This document shows, piece after piece, positions 36,142 to 44,597 of a stretch of DNA of 64,000 nucleotides (positions are counted from its first letter, which is position 1; each line of letters opens with the position of its first letter). The position numbers were made by a program, and so were the translations under genes. Source of the stretch: Palsa-504 sp963795795 (lineage in GTDB: Bacteria; Actinomycetota; Actinomycetes; Streptosporangiales; Streptosporangiaceae); the NCBI GenBank assembly GCA_963795795.1, contig CAWCJS010000017.1:38208-102207 (forward strand), written 5' to 3'. The notes beneath the pieces are model-generated. The model was not told the origin of the DNA. It did not search any database and saw only the letters and a program-made list of their open reading frames with translations.

Positions 36142-37139
36142 CAGTTCCTCCAGGCGTGGCCGCCGTCGGCCCACACGTTGGTCGCGGCCTGCTCGACGCT
36201 GGGCTCGGCGCCCGCCTTGGCCTCCTCGGTGGCGCGGTCCACGGCGTCCTTGGCGTTCTTGTCGATCGCGTCCAGGGTGGCCTCGTCGACGCCGCGGCCG
36301 ACGAGGACCTTACGGTAGGCGGGCAGCGGGTCCCGGGCCAGCCACGCCTTGACCTCCTCGTCGGGCCGGTACTTGCCCGGGTCGGCGCGGGAGTGGCCGC
36401 CGTGCCGGTAGGTGATCGCCTCGATCAGGCTCGGCCCGCCGCCGTCGCGGGCCCGCCCGATCGCGGTCTGGGCCACCTCGTAGACCGCCTCGACGTCGTT
36501 GCCGTCGACCACCACCGGGTCGAGCCCGTAGGCGGCGGCGCGGTCGGCGGCGGGCCGGGGTACCGCGGTCACCGTCCCGATCGCCGTGTACTCCATGTAC
36601 AGGTTGTTCTCGCAGACGAAGACCACCGGCAGGCGCCAGACCGCGGCCAGGTTGAGCGCCTCGTGGAAGGCGCCGATGTTGGTCGCCCCGTCGCCGAGGA
36701 AGCAGACCGTGACCTGCTTGGTGCCCCGGTACAGGGCCGACCAGGCCGAGCCGTTGGCGATGACCAGCTGGGCGCCGATGATCGCGTAGGCGCCGAGGAT
36801 GCCGTGGGAGACGTCGAGCAGGTGCATCGACCCGCCCTTGCCGTGCATGAGGCCGTTCTCGCGGCCGAGGAGCTCGGCCATCACCGGGGTCATCGGGGTG
36901 CCGCGGGCCAGCACGTGGTTATGGCCGCGGTAGGTGGTGAACGTGTAGTCATCGGCGTTCATCGCCTGCGACACGCCAGCCGCGACCGCCTCCTGGCCGG
37001 TGCCGAGGTGCGTCGTCCCCTTGACCAGGTTCTGCAGGAACAGGTCGTGTGCGCGCTTCTCGAACAGCCGGAGTTCGATCATCTTCCGGTACATCTCGAG
37101 CGCGGTGCTTATATCCGGGGCCTCGGGTATCTCTGGCAC
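36141..37139 (-). CDS. 2-oxoacid dehydrogenase-type E1 alpha subunit
   Basis: A 332-residue ThDP-binding alpha subunit close to AcoA/PdhA types. The N-terminal part includes RLFEKRAHDLFL and GTGQEAVAAGV; the ThDP motif is GDGATNIGAFHEALNLAAVW with ENN downstream, and YRHGGHSRADPGKYR matches the usual phosphorylation-loop region. It would decarboxylate a 2-oxo acid (or acetoin) and pass the acyl group to the lipoyl protein encoded next. Start is GTG at 37139, 13 nt after the M24 gene. Substrate cannot be told from the sequence. Confidence 0.9.
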   Translation of the reverse strand: MPEIPEAPDISTALEMYRKMIELRLFEKRAHDLFLQNLVKGTTHLGTGQEAVAAGVSQAMNADDYTFTTYRGHNHVLARGTPMTPVMAELLGRENGLMHGKGGSMHLLDVSHGILGAYAIIGAQLVIANGSAWSALYRGTKQVTVCFLGDGATNIGAFHEALNLAAVWRLPVVFVCENNLYMEYTAIGTVTAVPRPAADRAAAYGLDPVVVDGNDVEAVYEVAQTAIGRARDGGGPSLIEAITYRHGGHSRADPGKYRPDEEVKAWLARDPLPAYRKVLVGRGVDEATLDAIDKNAKDAVDRATEEAKAGAEPSVEQAATNVWADGGHAWRN

Positions 37140-37152
37140 GGGATCGCCTTCG

Positions 37153-38403
37153 TCAGTAGGGGTTGGTGACGTACAGGTCCTGGGCGGGGAACTTGGTCAG
37201 GATGTCGACGCCGTTCGGCCCCACCACCACCTCTTCCTCGATCCGGGCGGCCGAGCGCCCGTCGGTCGCCGGGCAGTAGGTCTCCAGCGCGAAGACCATG
37301 CCTTCCTTGATCTCCAGGGGCGCGTCGAGCGAGGTGAGCCGGGAGATGATCGGGCGTTCGTGCAGGGCCAGCCCGAGGCCGTGCCCGAACTCCAGGCCGA
37401 AGGCGGTCTTCTCGTCGGCCAGCCCGATCTCCTGCGCCTCCGGCCATAGCCGGGCTACCTGGTCGGTGGATACGCCGGGCTTGATCATGTCGATGGCGAC
37501 GTCGATCCACTCGCGGGCCCGCTTGTACGCGTCCTTTTGCGACTCGGTGGCCCAGCCGACCGCGAAGCAGCGGTAGTAGCAGGTCCGGTAGCCGTTGTAG
37601 GAGTGCATGATGTCGAAGAACGCCTGCTCGCCGGGCCGGATCATGCGGTCGGAAAAGTTGTGCGGGTGCGGGTTGCACCGCTCGCCGGACACCGCGTTGA
37701 TCGACTCCACGTCGTCCGAGCCCATCTCGTACAGCCGCTTGTTGGCCAGCGCGACGATCTCGTTTTCCCTGATCCCGGGGCGCAGGGCGGCGGCGATGTC
37801 CTGGTAGGTGCCGTCGACCATGCTCGCCGCGGTGGCCAGCAGCGTGACCTCGTCCCTGGACTTGAGCTCCCGGGCGTCCAGCATGACCTGCTGGCCGTCC
37901 CTGACGTCAATGTGCTGCCGTTGCAGCTCGAAGAAGGTGGGGACCTCGGCCCAGTCCACGCCGACCGGCTCCCCGGCCACGCCGGCGTCGCGCAGGCGCT
38001 CGGAGATCTCGGCCACCGCCTTCGCGGTCAGGCCGGAGGCGGGCGGGGCCGCGCCGCGCATGGTGGTGTAGGAGGCGATGCAGTTCTCCGGCTTCAGCCA
38101 GGGGCAGTACATCCGGTGGTGCACCGCGGCGGAGCCGAAGTCCCACAGCACCAGCTCGCCGGTCCTGGTGTACAGCGCGTAGCGGCACAGCTTGTCCCTG
38201 GTCCACTCGCCGATCGCGACGCCGGTCAGGTACCTGATGTTGTTGTTGTCGAACACCAGCAGCGCGCCCAGCCCGGCCGCCTCCATGGCGGCCTTGGCGC
38301 GATCGAGGCGGTAATGCCGCAGCCGGGTGAAGTCCACCCGCTCCTCGAAGTCCACGTTCATCCGCCCGGGCGCGGGGGCGATGGGCAGCGACGGTACGGC
38401 CAT
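37153..38403 (-). CDS. M24 (pita-bread fold) family protein with altered metal site
   Basis: A 416-residue protein of the creatinase/aminopeptidase P superfamily. The N-terminal domain (DRAKAAMEAAGLGALLVFDN, NNIRYLTG, LVLWDFG) resembles DMSP lyase DddP and other M24 hydrolases. In the C-terminal domain the metal ligands of active M24 enzymes should be Asp, Asp, His, Glu, Glu. Here the first Asp (FFDIMHS), the His (FGHGLGLALHERP) and two Glu (ALETY, ARIEEE) are present, but the second Asp, expected in a GYxxD motif, is Cys in GYRTCYYR. It may bind metal differently or act without it, like creatinase. The ATG at 38403 has GAGGAG upstream. First gene of the operon; substrate unknown. Confidence 0.8.
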   Translation of the reverse strand: MAVPSLPIAPAPGRMNVDFEERVDFTRLRHYRLDRAKAAMEAAGLGALLVFDNNNIRYLTGVAIGEWTRDKLCRYALYTRTGELVLWDFGSAAVHHRMYCPWLKPENCIASYTTMRGAAPPASGLTAKAVAEISERLRDAGVAGEPVGVDWAEVPTFFELQRQHIDVRDGQQVMLDARELKSRDEVTLLATAASMVDGTYQDIAAALRPGIRENEIVALANKRLYEMGSDDVESINAVSGERCNPHPHNFSDRMIRPGEQAFFDIMHSYNGYRTCYYRCFAVGWATESQKDAYKRAREWIDVAIDMIKPGVSTDQVARLWPEAQEIGLADEKTAFGLEFGHGLGLALHERPIISRLTSLDAPLEIKEGMVFALETYCPATDGRSAARIEEEVVVGPNGVDILTKFPAQDLYVTNPY

Positions 38404-38440
38404 GGCAGCTCCTCTGCTCGTCCCCACCATCCAATGCCGT

Positions 38441-38493
38441 GTGCAGTGAGACTGTCAAGGTTGCCATCGGAGAACGTGCAGTGTACATTGACA
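38441..38493. promoter_or_regulatory. Divergent promoter region with GTGCAGTG direct repeats
   Basis: GTGCAGTG occurs at 38441-38448 and 38476-38483. TTGACA is present on both strands: 38453-38458 (minus, toward the M24 operon) and 38488-38493 (plus). TACATT at 38484-38489 is a candidate plus-strand -10. The repeats are positioned so that the XRE-cupin protein could control both directions. Confidence 0.5.
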
Positions 38494-38508
38494 TCATGGC
38501 GGGACGGC

Positions 38509-39159
38509 ATGCCGAGTGACTTCGATCCCGGCACCGGGCTCGGTCCGCGGCTGCGCCTGGCCCGCGAGCAACGGCGGCTGTCCGTGCGCGAGCTGGCCCG
38601 CCGGATCGGGTGCTCGGCCAGCCTCATCTCCCAGATCGAGCGGGGCGTTTCCGTCCCCTCCGTAGGGGTGCTTTACTCGCTGGCGGCCGAGCTGGGCAGC
38701 TCGCTAGACCACCTGCTGTTCGGTGCGGATCCGCGCCGGCCGACCGCGGATCCGGTGACCGCGCCGCTTCCGGAAAGTGGCGGCGGGACAGGCCCTGCGC
38801 CGGGTGCGCCCGGGATCGTGCAGCGGGGTGACTGCCGGAGCATCATCGACCTGGCCAGCGGGGTCCGCTGGGAGCGGCTCACCCCCGGTACCGAGGTCAT
38901 GACCGACTTCCTCGAGGTGGTCTACTCCCCCGGCGGCCACTCCACCGACGAGCGCCGCCCGCTGCGGCACGACGGCCGCGAGTACGGCCTGGTCATCAGC
39001 GGCACGCTGCAGGCCAACGTCGGCTTCGAGAGCTACGAGCTCGGACCGGGCGACTCGATCGCGTTCGACTCCTCGACCCCGCACGAGTACCTGAACAAGA
39101 CCGGCGAGCCAGTGCACGCCATCTGGGTCGTCGTCCACACCGAGCCGGGCCGCGCCTGA
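38509..39159 (+). CDS. XRE-family regulator with C-terminal cupin
   Basis: A 216-residue regulator. Residues 10-70 form an XRE helix-turn-helix (RLRLAREQRRLSVRELARRI, then CSASLISQIERGVSVPSVG), a linker rich in Pro/Gly follows, and residues of about 110-210 form a cupin-2 domain (YSPGGHSTDERRPLRHDGREYG, YELGPGDSIAFDSSTPHEYLN). Such proteins (PuuR-like) sense small metabolites through the cupin and repress adjacent catabolic operons. It is divergent from the M24-E1-lipoyl-ALDH operon, its likely target. The ATG at 38509 has only a weak ribosome site; an ATG 13 nt upstream is out of frame. Confidence 0.88.
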   Translation: MPSDFDPGTGLGPRLRLAREQRRLSVRELARRIGCSASLISQIERGVSVPSVGVLYSLAAELGSSLDHLLFGADPRRPTADPVTAPLPESGGGTGPAPGAPGIVQRGDCRSIIDLASGVRWERLTPGTEVMTDFLEVVYSPGGHSTDERRPLRHDGREYGLVISGTLQANVGFESYELGPGDSIAFDSSTPHEYLNKTGEPVHAIWVVVHTEPGRA

Positions 39160-39263
39160 CTGGCCCAGGATCGGCTCTGTTCAGAAGCGGGCGAGCCGTA
39201 ACGTTCACGGAACGATCCAGGCCTAGCATCTGATGCATCCGCTCCGGACGAAGAGGGGTCGTC

Positions 39264-40883
39264 ATGGGTACTCCCAGCGGAACGCAGGAACATCCGGCGA
39301 ACGTAGAGAACAGCGCGCGTTACGCACTCCGCGCGATCACGGCTATCCGCCCGACGCGAAAGAGCTCGGTCCTGCGTGACATCCGGCGGGTCATCACCCC
39401 GTACCTGGAACCCGGTGAGAGCATCGAGATCTGCGCCGTGCTGTACAGCGGTCCTCTGGACTTCGGATCCGCGTGGTACGGCACCGGCTTCCTGGCTATC
39501 TTTGCCGCCGTCGTGGATCTGATCGGCGGGATTCGGGCCATCGCCCGGAACCGCAACGTGCAGGTCTACTACGCCGCGGTGACCGGTCGGCGGGTGCTCA
39601 TGGTGGAAGTCTCCATGTATACGCGGCGCCCCGGGCGACTGGCGCTCAGCGATCTCCGCGAGGGCGCGAGCCTGCGGCCGCTGACCAGGCCAGCCGAGCG
39701 CCCCCGGGTTTGCGCGTCGGTCGAGTATCGCGGCCCCTCTGGGCAGGTGCGCACGCTCTATTACACCTACGTGTTCGGAGACGAGGTCGGCCGGCAACTC
39801 CTCGGGCTCGGCCTGGAACAGGTCCTAGACCGCGACCGCCTCCGGCGGAGAGTACGGCGCAGAGACCGGGGGCTGGTCTTCGCCGTGATGATCCCCTTTA
39901 TCGTAGCCGTCGGCGTGACCCTGCTCGCTGTGCTCGTCCCGGCTGGTCCGCCCATGCAACCCGACGCCACGCTCACCGGCCCGGGCACCAAGCAGTTCTA
40001 CGCCGTGGCGTTCAGCCGGGACGGCGCCTATGCGGCCGCCGCCGACGACAACGGCAGCACCTACCTCTGGGACGTGGCCACCCGCACGCTCGCCGCCACC
40101 CTCAACGACCCGAGCAGCCAGGGCGTCCTCGATGTGGCGTTCAGCCCGGACGGCGGTTCGATCGCAGCAGCCGACGACAACGGCAGCACCTACGTGTGGG
40201 AGCTGGCCACGGGCACGCGCACCGGCATCCTCACCGGCACCCTCACTGACCCAAGCAGCCAGGGTGTCCTCGGTGTGGCGTTCAGCCCGGACGGCGGTTC
40301 GGTCGCGGCGGCCGATGGCAACGGCAGCGCCTACGTGTGGGACCTGGCCACCGGCCAGCTCACCAGTACCCTCAACGACCCGGGCAGCACCGGCGTCGAC
40401 GACGTGGCGTTCAGCCCTGACGGCGCCGACCTGGCCGCCGCCGACCACAACGGAGCCACCTACCTGTGGGACGTGGCCACCGGCCAGCTCAACGCCACCT
40501 TTGACGACCCTAATGGCCAGGGCGTCGACCGCGTCGCGTTCAGCCCCGATGGGGCCTATGTGGCCGCCGCCGACTACGCCGGCAGCACTTACCTGTGGGA
40601 CGTGGCCACCGGCACGCTCACCGCCACCTTCACCGACCCGAACAGCCAGGGCGTCTACGACGCGGCGTTCAGCCCGAATGGGACCTACCTGGCCGCCGCC
40701 GACCGTAACGGCAGCATCTACGTGTGGGACGTAGCCACCGGCAAGCTCACCGGCACCATCACGGACCCGGGCAGCCGGGCCGTCACGGGCGTGACGTTCA
40801 GCCCGAGCGGCGCCGACCTGGCCGCCGCCGACTACAACGGCAGCACGTACTTGTGGAACATGAACTGGCTGGCCTCCCGTTGA
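39264..40883 (+). CDS. Membrane-anchored seven-bladed WD40-type propeller protein
   Basis: 539 residues. Residues of about 30-190 are a cytoplasmic domain that looks like a bacterial PH-like fold (EPGESIEICAVLYSG to YYTYVFGDEVG) with a hydrophobic stretch at 71-90. A TM helix lies at about 203-226 (LVFAVMIPFIVAVGVTLLAVL). The rest is seven WD40-like repeats of about 43 residues, each with VAFSPDG, AAAD and NGSTYLWDVATG-like motifs; the last lacks a tail, as in closed seven-bladed propellers. The blades are strikingly alike, with shared DPSSQG or DPNSQG turns, suggesting recent internal amplification. GAGGGG precedes the ATG. Function unknown; the propeller would face outside if the N-terminus is cytoplasmic. 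Confidence 0.82.
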   Translation: MGTPSGTQEHPANVENSARYALRAITAIRPTRKSSVLRDIRRVITPYLEPGESIEICAVLYSGPLDFGSAWYGTGFLAIFAAVVDLIGGIRAIARNRNVQVYYAAVTGRRVLMVEVSMYTRRPGRLALSDLREGASLRPLTRPAERPRVCASVEYRGPSGQVRTLYYTYVFGDEVGRQLLGLGLEQVLDRDRLRRRVRRRDRGLVFAVMIPFIVAVGVTLLAVLVPAGPPMQPDATLTGPGTKQFYAVAFSRDGAYAAAADDNGSTYLWDVATRTLAATLNDPSSQGVLDVAFSPDGGSIAAADDNGSTYVWELATGTRTGILTGTLTDPSSQGVLGVAFSPDGGSVAAADGNGSAYVWDLATGQLTSTLNDPGSTGVDDVAFSPDGADLAAADHNGATYLWDVATGQLNATFDDPNGQGVDRVAFSPDGAYVAAADYAGSTYLWDVATGTLTATFTDPNSQGVYDAAFSPNGTYLAAADRNGSIYVWDVATGKLTGTITDPGSRAVTGVTFSPSGADLAAADYNGSTYLWNMNWLASR

Positions 40884-40897
40884 GACCACCATCAGCA

Positions 40898-41386
40898 TCA
40901 GGAAGCGCCGAGTTCCTTGCGCATGTTCATCGCGGTGATCTCGTAACCCGATGACTCGTACAGCCGCCGCGCGACGGCATTGGTACCGAAGACGTTGAGG
41001 CCGATGGCCTGGCTGCCGTGCCGGGCCGCCTCCTGCTCGGCCGCCTCGAGGAGGGCACGACCATAGCCCTTCCCGCGGTGCTCGGGGTTGACCTGGATGT
41101 CATATATCCATGCCTCACCAGCACGCGGCCGGTCGAGCGCCACCCAGACCAGACCGACCGGCTCGCCGCCTGAGGTGCTGGCCACGAGCAGGAGCATCCC
41201 GGGGCTGTCGGGTCCTGCTGGCAGCAGGTCGTTGAGCTGCCGGGTGGCCAGGGTCTCGGCCTGGTCGGCGGCCCAATCCCCGGCGCGAACGTGCTCGGCG
41301 GCGTACTCGGGTACCAGCCTGGCCCGGTAGGTATCGAATTCCGCGGCGGTCATCGACCGTAGTTGCAGCCGGTCCATGGGCGTCAT
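40898..41386 (-). CDS. GNAT family N-acetyltransferase
   Basis: A 162-residue acetyl-CoA-dependent acetyltransferase. The acetyl-CoA-binding motif A is IQVNPEHRGKGYGRALLEAAE, followed by motif B (IGLNVFGTNAVARRLYESSGY) and the usual C-terminal strand ITAMNMRKEL. The N-terminal helix pair varies among members. Substrate cannot be predicted. It is convergent with the WD40 gene, 14 nt away. Confidence 0.87.
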   Translation of the reverse strand: MTPMDRLQLRSMTAAEFDTYRARLVPEYAAEHVRAGDWAADQAETLATRQLNDLLPAGPDSPGMLLLVASTSGGEPVGLVWVALDRPRAGEAWIYDIQVNPEHRGKGYGRALLEAAEQEAARHGSQAIGLNVFGTNAVARRLYESSGYEITAMNMRKELGAS

Positions 41387-41511
41387 CGTAGGCGGATGGC
41401 CCCTGGCGACGGAATTGAGTAGCCGCTACTCAGGCGCTGACAGGAAGGCCGACCCTACAACGGTAAGAGCGGGCTGGCGTGCGGCCCGCGCGACGCAGGG
41501 AAGTGAGGACG

Positions 41512-42177
41512 ATGGTCGCAACACCAGATCAGGGCGGCCGGCGGTCGGCGGACCGGAGGCCGGGCGTCAGCTCCACCCGTTTCATCGGTGGCATCGCGCT
41601 GATGTGTCTGGGCGTGACGCTGACGAGCTATGGCGCGCACTTCTTGGCCAAGACCGGCACGTGCTCGGGCACCGGCTACGTCTCCTACGGCCCGGTGGCC
41701 AAGTGCCCCGGGAGCGAGGCGCTGTACATCTTGTCGGCGACCTTCGTCGGCCCGGCGGCCGCGATAGTCGGCTGGCTGATGGCGCACGCCTGGGGGTGGC
41801 TGTGGCCCTCGTTCTGCCTCGGCGTTGGCGTGGGCCTGATCACGATCGCCGGCGAGACCACCGCCACTACCGGGGCCAGGGCGTTTGGTGGGGTCGGCGG
41901 CGTCAGCCTGTTCGCGCTGGCGGGGCTCTCGGTCGTCGTCACCCTGCGCAAGCGACGCAGGCCACCCAAGGCGCCCCAGGCGGCCGGACAGGGACCAACG
42001 GTCCTGGCGAGCGCGTCGGCGCCGACCCGGCCGGCCCCCGTAGCGATGGGACCCGCGACCGCGGACCGATCGGACCCTCTCGCCACGATCGCCAGGCTCG
42101 CGCAGCTAAGAGACGTCGGCGCAATCACTGAGGATGAGTTCGAATTCCAGAAGGCCAAGCTGCTCGCCGAGCTATGA
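41512..42177 (+). CDS. Four-helix membrane protein with C-terminal SHOCT domain
   Basis: A 221-residue protein. Hydrophobic segments cover about residues 22-45, 68-88, 92-112 and 118-137. Two cysteines in the first outer loop (TGTCSGTGYVSYGPVAKC) could form a disulfide. The C-terminus after a basic, Pro/Ala-rich linker is a SHOCT domain (DPLATIARLAQLRDVG, AITEDEFEFQKAKLL), a short helical module common at the ends of bacterial membrane proteins, with a proposed oligomerisation role. Start ATG 41512 follows GTGAGGA. Function unknown. Confidence 0.78.
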   Translation: MVATPDQGGRRSADRRPGVSSTRFIGGIALMCLGVTLTSYGAHFLAKTGTCSGTGYVSYGPVAKCPGSEALYILSATFVGPAAAIVGWLMAHAWGWLWPSFCLGVGVGLITIAGETTATTGARAFGGVGGVSLFALAGLSVVVTLRKRRRPPKAPQAAGQGPTVLASASAPTRPAPVAMGPATADRSDPLATIARLAQLRDVGAITEDEFEFQKAKLLAEL

Positions 42178-42190
42178 CCCGCCGGATAGT

Positions 42191-42227
42191 GGTCGGCTCC
42201 CCGGCCCAGGAAACCGGGGAGCCGACC
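42191..42227. terminator. Strong bidirectional hairpin between convergent genes
   Basis: Perfect 14-bp arms GGTCGGCTCCCCGG (42191-42204) and CCGGGGAGCCGACC (42214-42227) with a 9-nt loop. It sits between the SHOCT gene stop at 42177 and the secreted-protein stop at 42236. No long T run is present, as is common in actinobacteria. Confidence 0.75.
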
Positions 42228-42235
42228 TGGTTCGA

Positions 42236-44176
42236 TCAGGGATAGGCGACGACGTCGCTGGGGCCGTGACTGGCGGAGTTCACGGCGGCGCCGGTGCCGT
42301 TGATGACCGAGTTGATGCCGCCCGAGCCGTTCAGGAACTGGGTGAACACGTCGTGGAAGGCCACGTTCGGCGTGTCGGGGGCCTGGAAGGCCATGGCGGC
42401 GACAATGGCTACTCCCTGGTTAAAGAAGGAGTAACTGCCCAGGCCGTAGCCCTGGAACGTGGTGACGTTCGGCGTGACGAGGAAGGCGGGGTAACCGTCC
42501 TGGCTCGCGCTGGCCATCCAGGCCGACTGGCTGGGCGGGTCGTAGGGCATCTCGTTCTGGAGGAAGATGTCCGTGCCGCCCTGGCCGCTCCAGATCACCT
42601 CGTCCTTCTGGTAGTGCTCCACGGCCAGGCCGTAGGCGGTGACGTCGCGGCCCGTGACCACGACGCCGGTGTCGGCGGTGTTGGAAGTCCAGCCCACCGC
42701 GTTGCCGTGGTCGGCGCGCCAGGCCCAGACGTCGTCGATGATCGAGTTCCCCGCGTTGTCCAGGAGGCTTACCGTGGCGCTCACGGGCGTGGTCTCGGCG
42801 CCGCCAATCCGGAAGAAGACGTCCTGGATCAGGTCCGGGTCGCCGGCCGAGCTAGGCCCGGGAATCCCGACCGAGAGCAGCACCGGCGAGTTGACCGGGC
42901 CGGCGTCGATGATGAGCCCGGACAGCTTCACGCCGTCGTTCGGCACCACGACCATGGCGGCGTTGCCGCGCTGCGGGACCAGGGTGGCCAGGCCCAGGCC
43001 CAGTACCACCGTGTCGGGACGGCTGACCAGGATGGGCTGGTTGAGGTCGTAGACGCCGGGCGTGAGGATGAGGTCCTTGCCGAGGGCCAGCGCGACGTCG
43101 ATGGCCAGGACCGACGTGTTCGGGCTGGCCACGAAGAACTTCGACACAGGCAGGGAGGTGCCCGCCTCCGAGCCGCCGGCCCAGGACGGTCCTGACGAGT
43201 TGTCTTGGACGGCGGGAACGAACACGTCGAAGTTGCCCTGGGCGTCGGTGTAAAGGAAGGGCTCTTCCTGCGTCACGGGGCTCGCCGACAGGACGGTGTT
43301 CTGGTCGCACTGACCGCCGAAGGCGGCCGCAGGCGCGCCCTCGACCCCGGAGAAGACCCAGTTCCACAGGCCGCTGTTATCGGGGGCGCAACCGTTCGCT
43401 CCGCCGATGGAGGAGTTGCGGACCATGTACTGCTGGTTGCCGTAGAAGTTGAGATCGCCGCTGATCTGGCTGTCGCCGATAAAGCCACCGCTGGCGAAGT
43501 TCATGTTCGCGCAGTAATCCTGGAAGACCACGCTGCCGTTGATGATGGCGCGCCGGATCGGGGCGGCCTGGGAGGCTGACCACATCTCGGCGGAGTTGTC
43601 GCAGCCGGCCCCGAACGGATCCACGGTCGGCGGCGCGTAGGCCGGCGCCGAACTCGGCAGGTCCACGTTGAGCGTCAGGTTGGACAGCGAGCGCCAGAAA
43701 TTGTCGTCGGAGTTGCAGTTGATGGTCCCGGGCGTGCACAGGTTGTTGAACACGTCGATGGCGCCGTCGATGACCGTATCCTGCGGCATCGCGCCGAGGC
43801 CGGCGACCTCGGTGTAGTAGCCGACCTGGAACACCAGGGGATTGCTCGCCGATCCGTACGTGCCGGGCTCGAAGAAGATGGCGTAACGCTGGCTGTCGAA
43901 CTGGCTGGCCACCGGGACCTGCTGGGTGGAAATGGCGTTGAGGTCGGCCTGGATCGTCGCCTGGCTCATGGTGGTGTTGAAGACGCAGACGTTGGGCCCG
44001 AAGGCGGCGACGTTCGCCCCCGGGCACATCGACGCGGGGTCCTGCGCCGGAGCGCCGGTCGCGGCCGCGGCACCCGGGGCCGCGCAGAGCCCGGCGCCGG
44101 CGATCAGCGCTGTCGCGGCGAAGATGATCAGGCGGGGCCGCCGGTTCGGGGGGCGGCCGGTGACGTTCGTGGTCAT
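42236..44176 (-). CDS. Large secreted protein, probable right-handed beta-helix
   Basis: A 646-residue exported protein. The N-terminus is a signal peptide with an Arg pair (NRRPRLIIFAATALIAGAGL), cleavage probably after AAPGAAA. The mature part has repeated short hydrophobic/Asn-rich strands (VIDGAIDVFNNL, AIINGSVVFQDY, SIIDDVWAW, VVVTGRDVTAYGLAVEHY) typical of parallel beta-helix or GH55-like pectate-lyase folds, and six or more Cys in the first half. I cannot identify catalytic residues, so whether it is a glucan hydrolase is unproven. It stands alone, preceded by an AT-rich palindrome-containing promoter region, and is terminated by the 42191 hairpin. Confidence 0.68.
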   Translation of the reverse strand: MTTNVTGRPPNRRPRLIIFAATALIAGAGLCAAPGAAAATGAPAQDPASMCPGANVAAFGPNVCVFNTTMSQATIQADLNAISTQQVPVASQFDSQRYAIFFEPGTYGSASNPLVFQVGYYTEVAGLGAMPQDTVIDGAIDVFNNLCTPGTINCNSDDNFWRSLSNLTLNVDLPSSAPAYAPPTVDPFGAGCDNSAEMWSASQAAPIRRAIINGSVVFQDYCANMNFASGGFIGDSQISGDLNFYGNQQYMVRNSSIGGANGCAPDNSGLWNWVFSGVEGAPAAAFGGQCDQNTVLSASPVTQEEPFLYTDAQGNFDVFVPAVQDNSSGPSWAGGSEAGTSLPVSKFFVASPNTSVLAIDVALALGKDLILTPGVYDLNQPILVSRPDTVVLGLGLATLVPQRGNAAMVVVPNDGVKLSGLIIDAGPVNSPVLLSVGIPGPSSAGDPDLIQDVFFRIGGAETTPVSATVSLLDNAGNSIIDDVWAWRADHGNAVGWTSNTADTGVVVTGRDVTAYGLAVEHYQKDEVIWSGQGGTDIFLQNEMPYDPPSQSAWMASASQDGYPAFLVTPNVTTFQGYGLGSYSFFNQGVAIVAAMAFQAPDTPNVAFHDVFTQFLNGSGGINSVINGTGAAVNSASHGPSDVVAYP

Positions 44177-44597
44177 GGCGCCCTCCAGCGGAGGGCGCGG
44201 GCGAAGCAGGACGGGTGGGCGTCACGCATAATGGCTTCCTCCTAATCCGGCCCCCCTCGGTACTTGCGGCTATAGCGACCCCTTCATGATCACTTTGCGC
44301 TGGATTTCCGGTAATGGCGCGGTTCTTAACCTAACTGCGCGTCTGTTAATGCGCCATAAACATCATTGCGCTGCCGTCAAAAATCTGTTAACAGACATGT
44401 CGACAATTGTTCACGGCTTACATTGCGCTGGTAGGAGGCATAAGTACGGCACATGCGGAAGATGCGGCATGATGCGCTAAGGAGTTATTAAAGACCATTA
44501 CCGAAAGTGTCCGTGGGGCGTGCGGAAGGCCGGAGGGCGCGAGAGAGGTCCGTGGGACGCGTGGTAAGTCAGAGGGGCGTGGGGTAGGAGCTCCGGG
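44177..44597. promoter_or_regulatory. AT-rich intergenic region with clustered palindromes
   Basis: Upstream of the secreted-protein gene. It contains the 12-bp palindrome TCTGTTAACAGA (44384-44395) with a half-site GTCTGTTAA at 44341, GACATGTC and ACAATTGT just after it, and repeated TTGCGCTG words (about 44292, 44365, 44420). GC content is visibly lower than in the neighbouring genes. No gene was found. The density of symmetric sites suggests regulator binding; which regulator is unknown. Confidence 0.5.

Noticed and set aside
37537..38508. N-terminal extension of the XRE-cupin regulator through the M24 gene
   Set aside because: The extension is antisense to M24 and passes through the promoter region; the HTH begins properly after the ATG at 38509.
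39960..40883. CRISPR-like repeats in the WD40 gene
   Set aside because: The 129-nt periodicity is in frame with WD40 blades and there are no short identical repeats separated by unique spacers.
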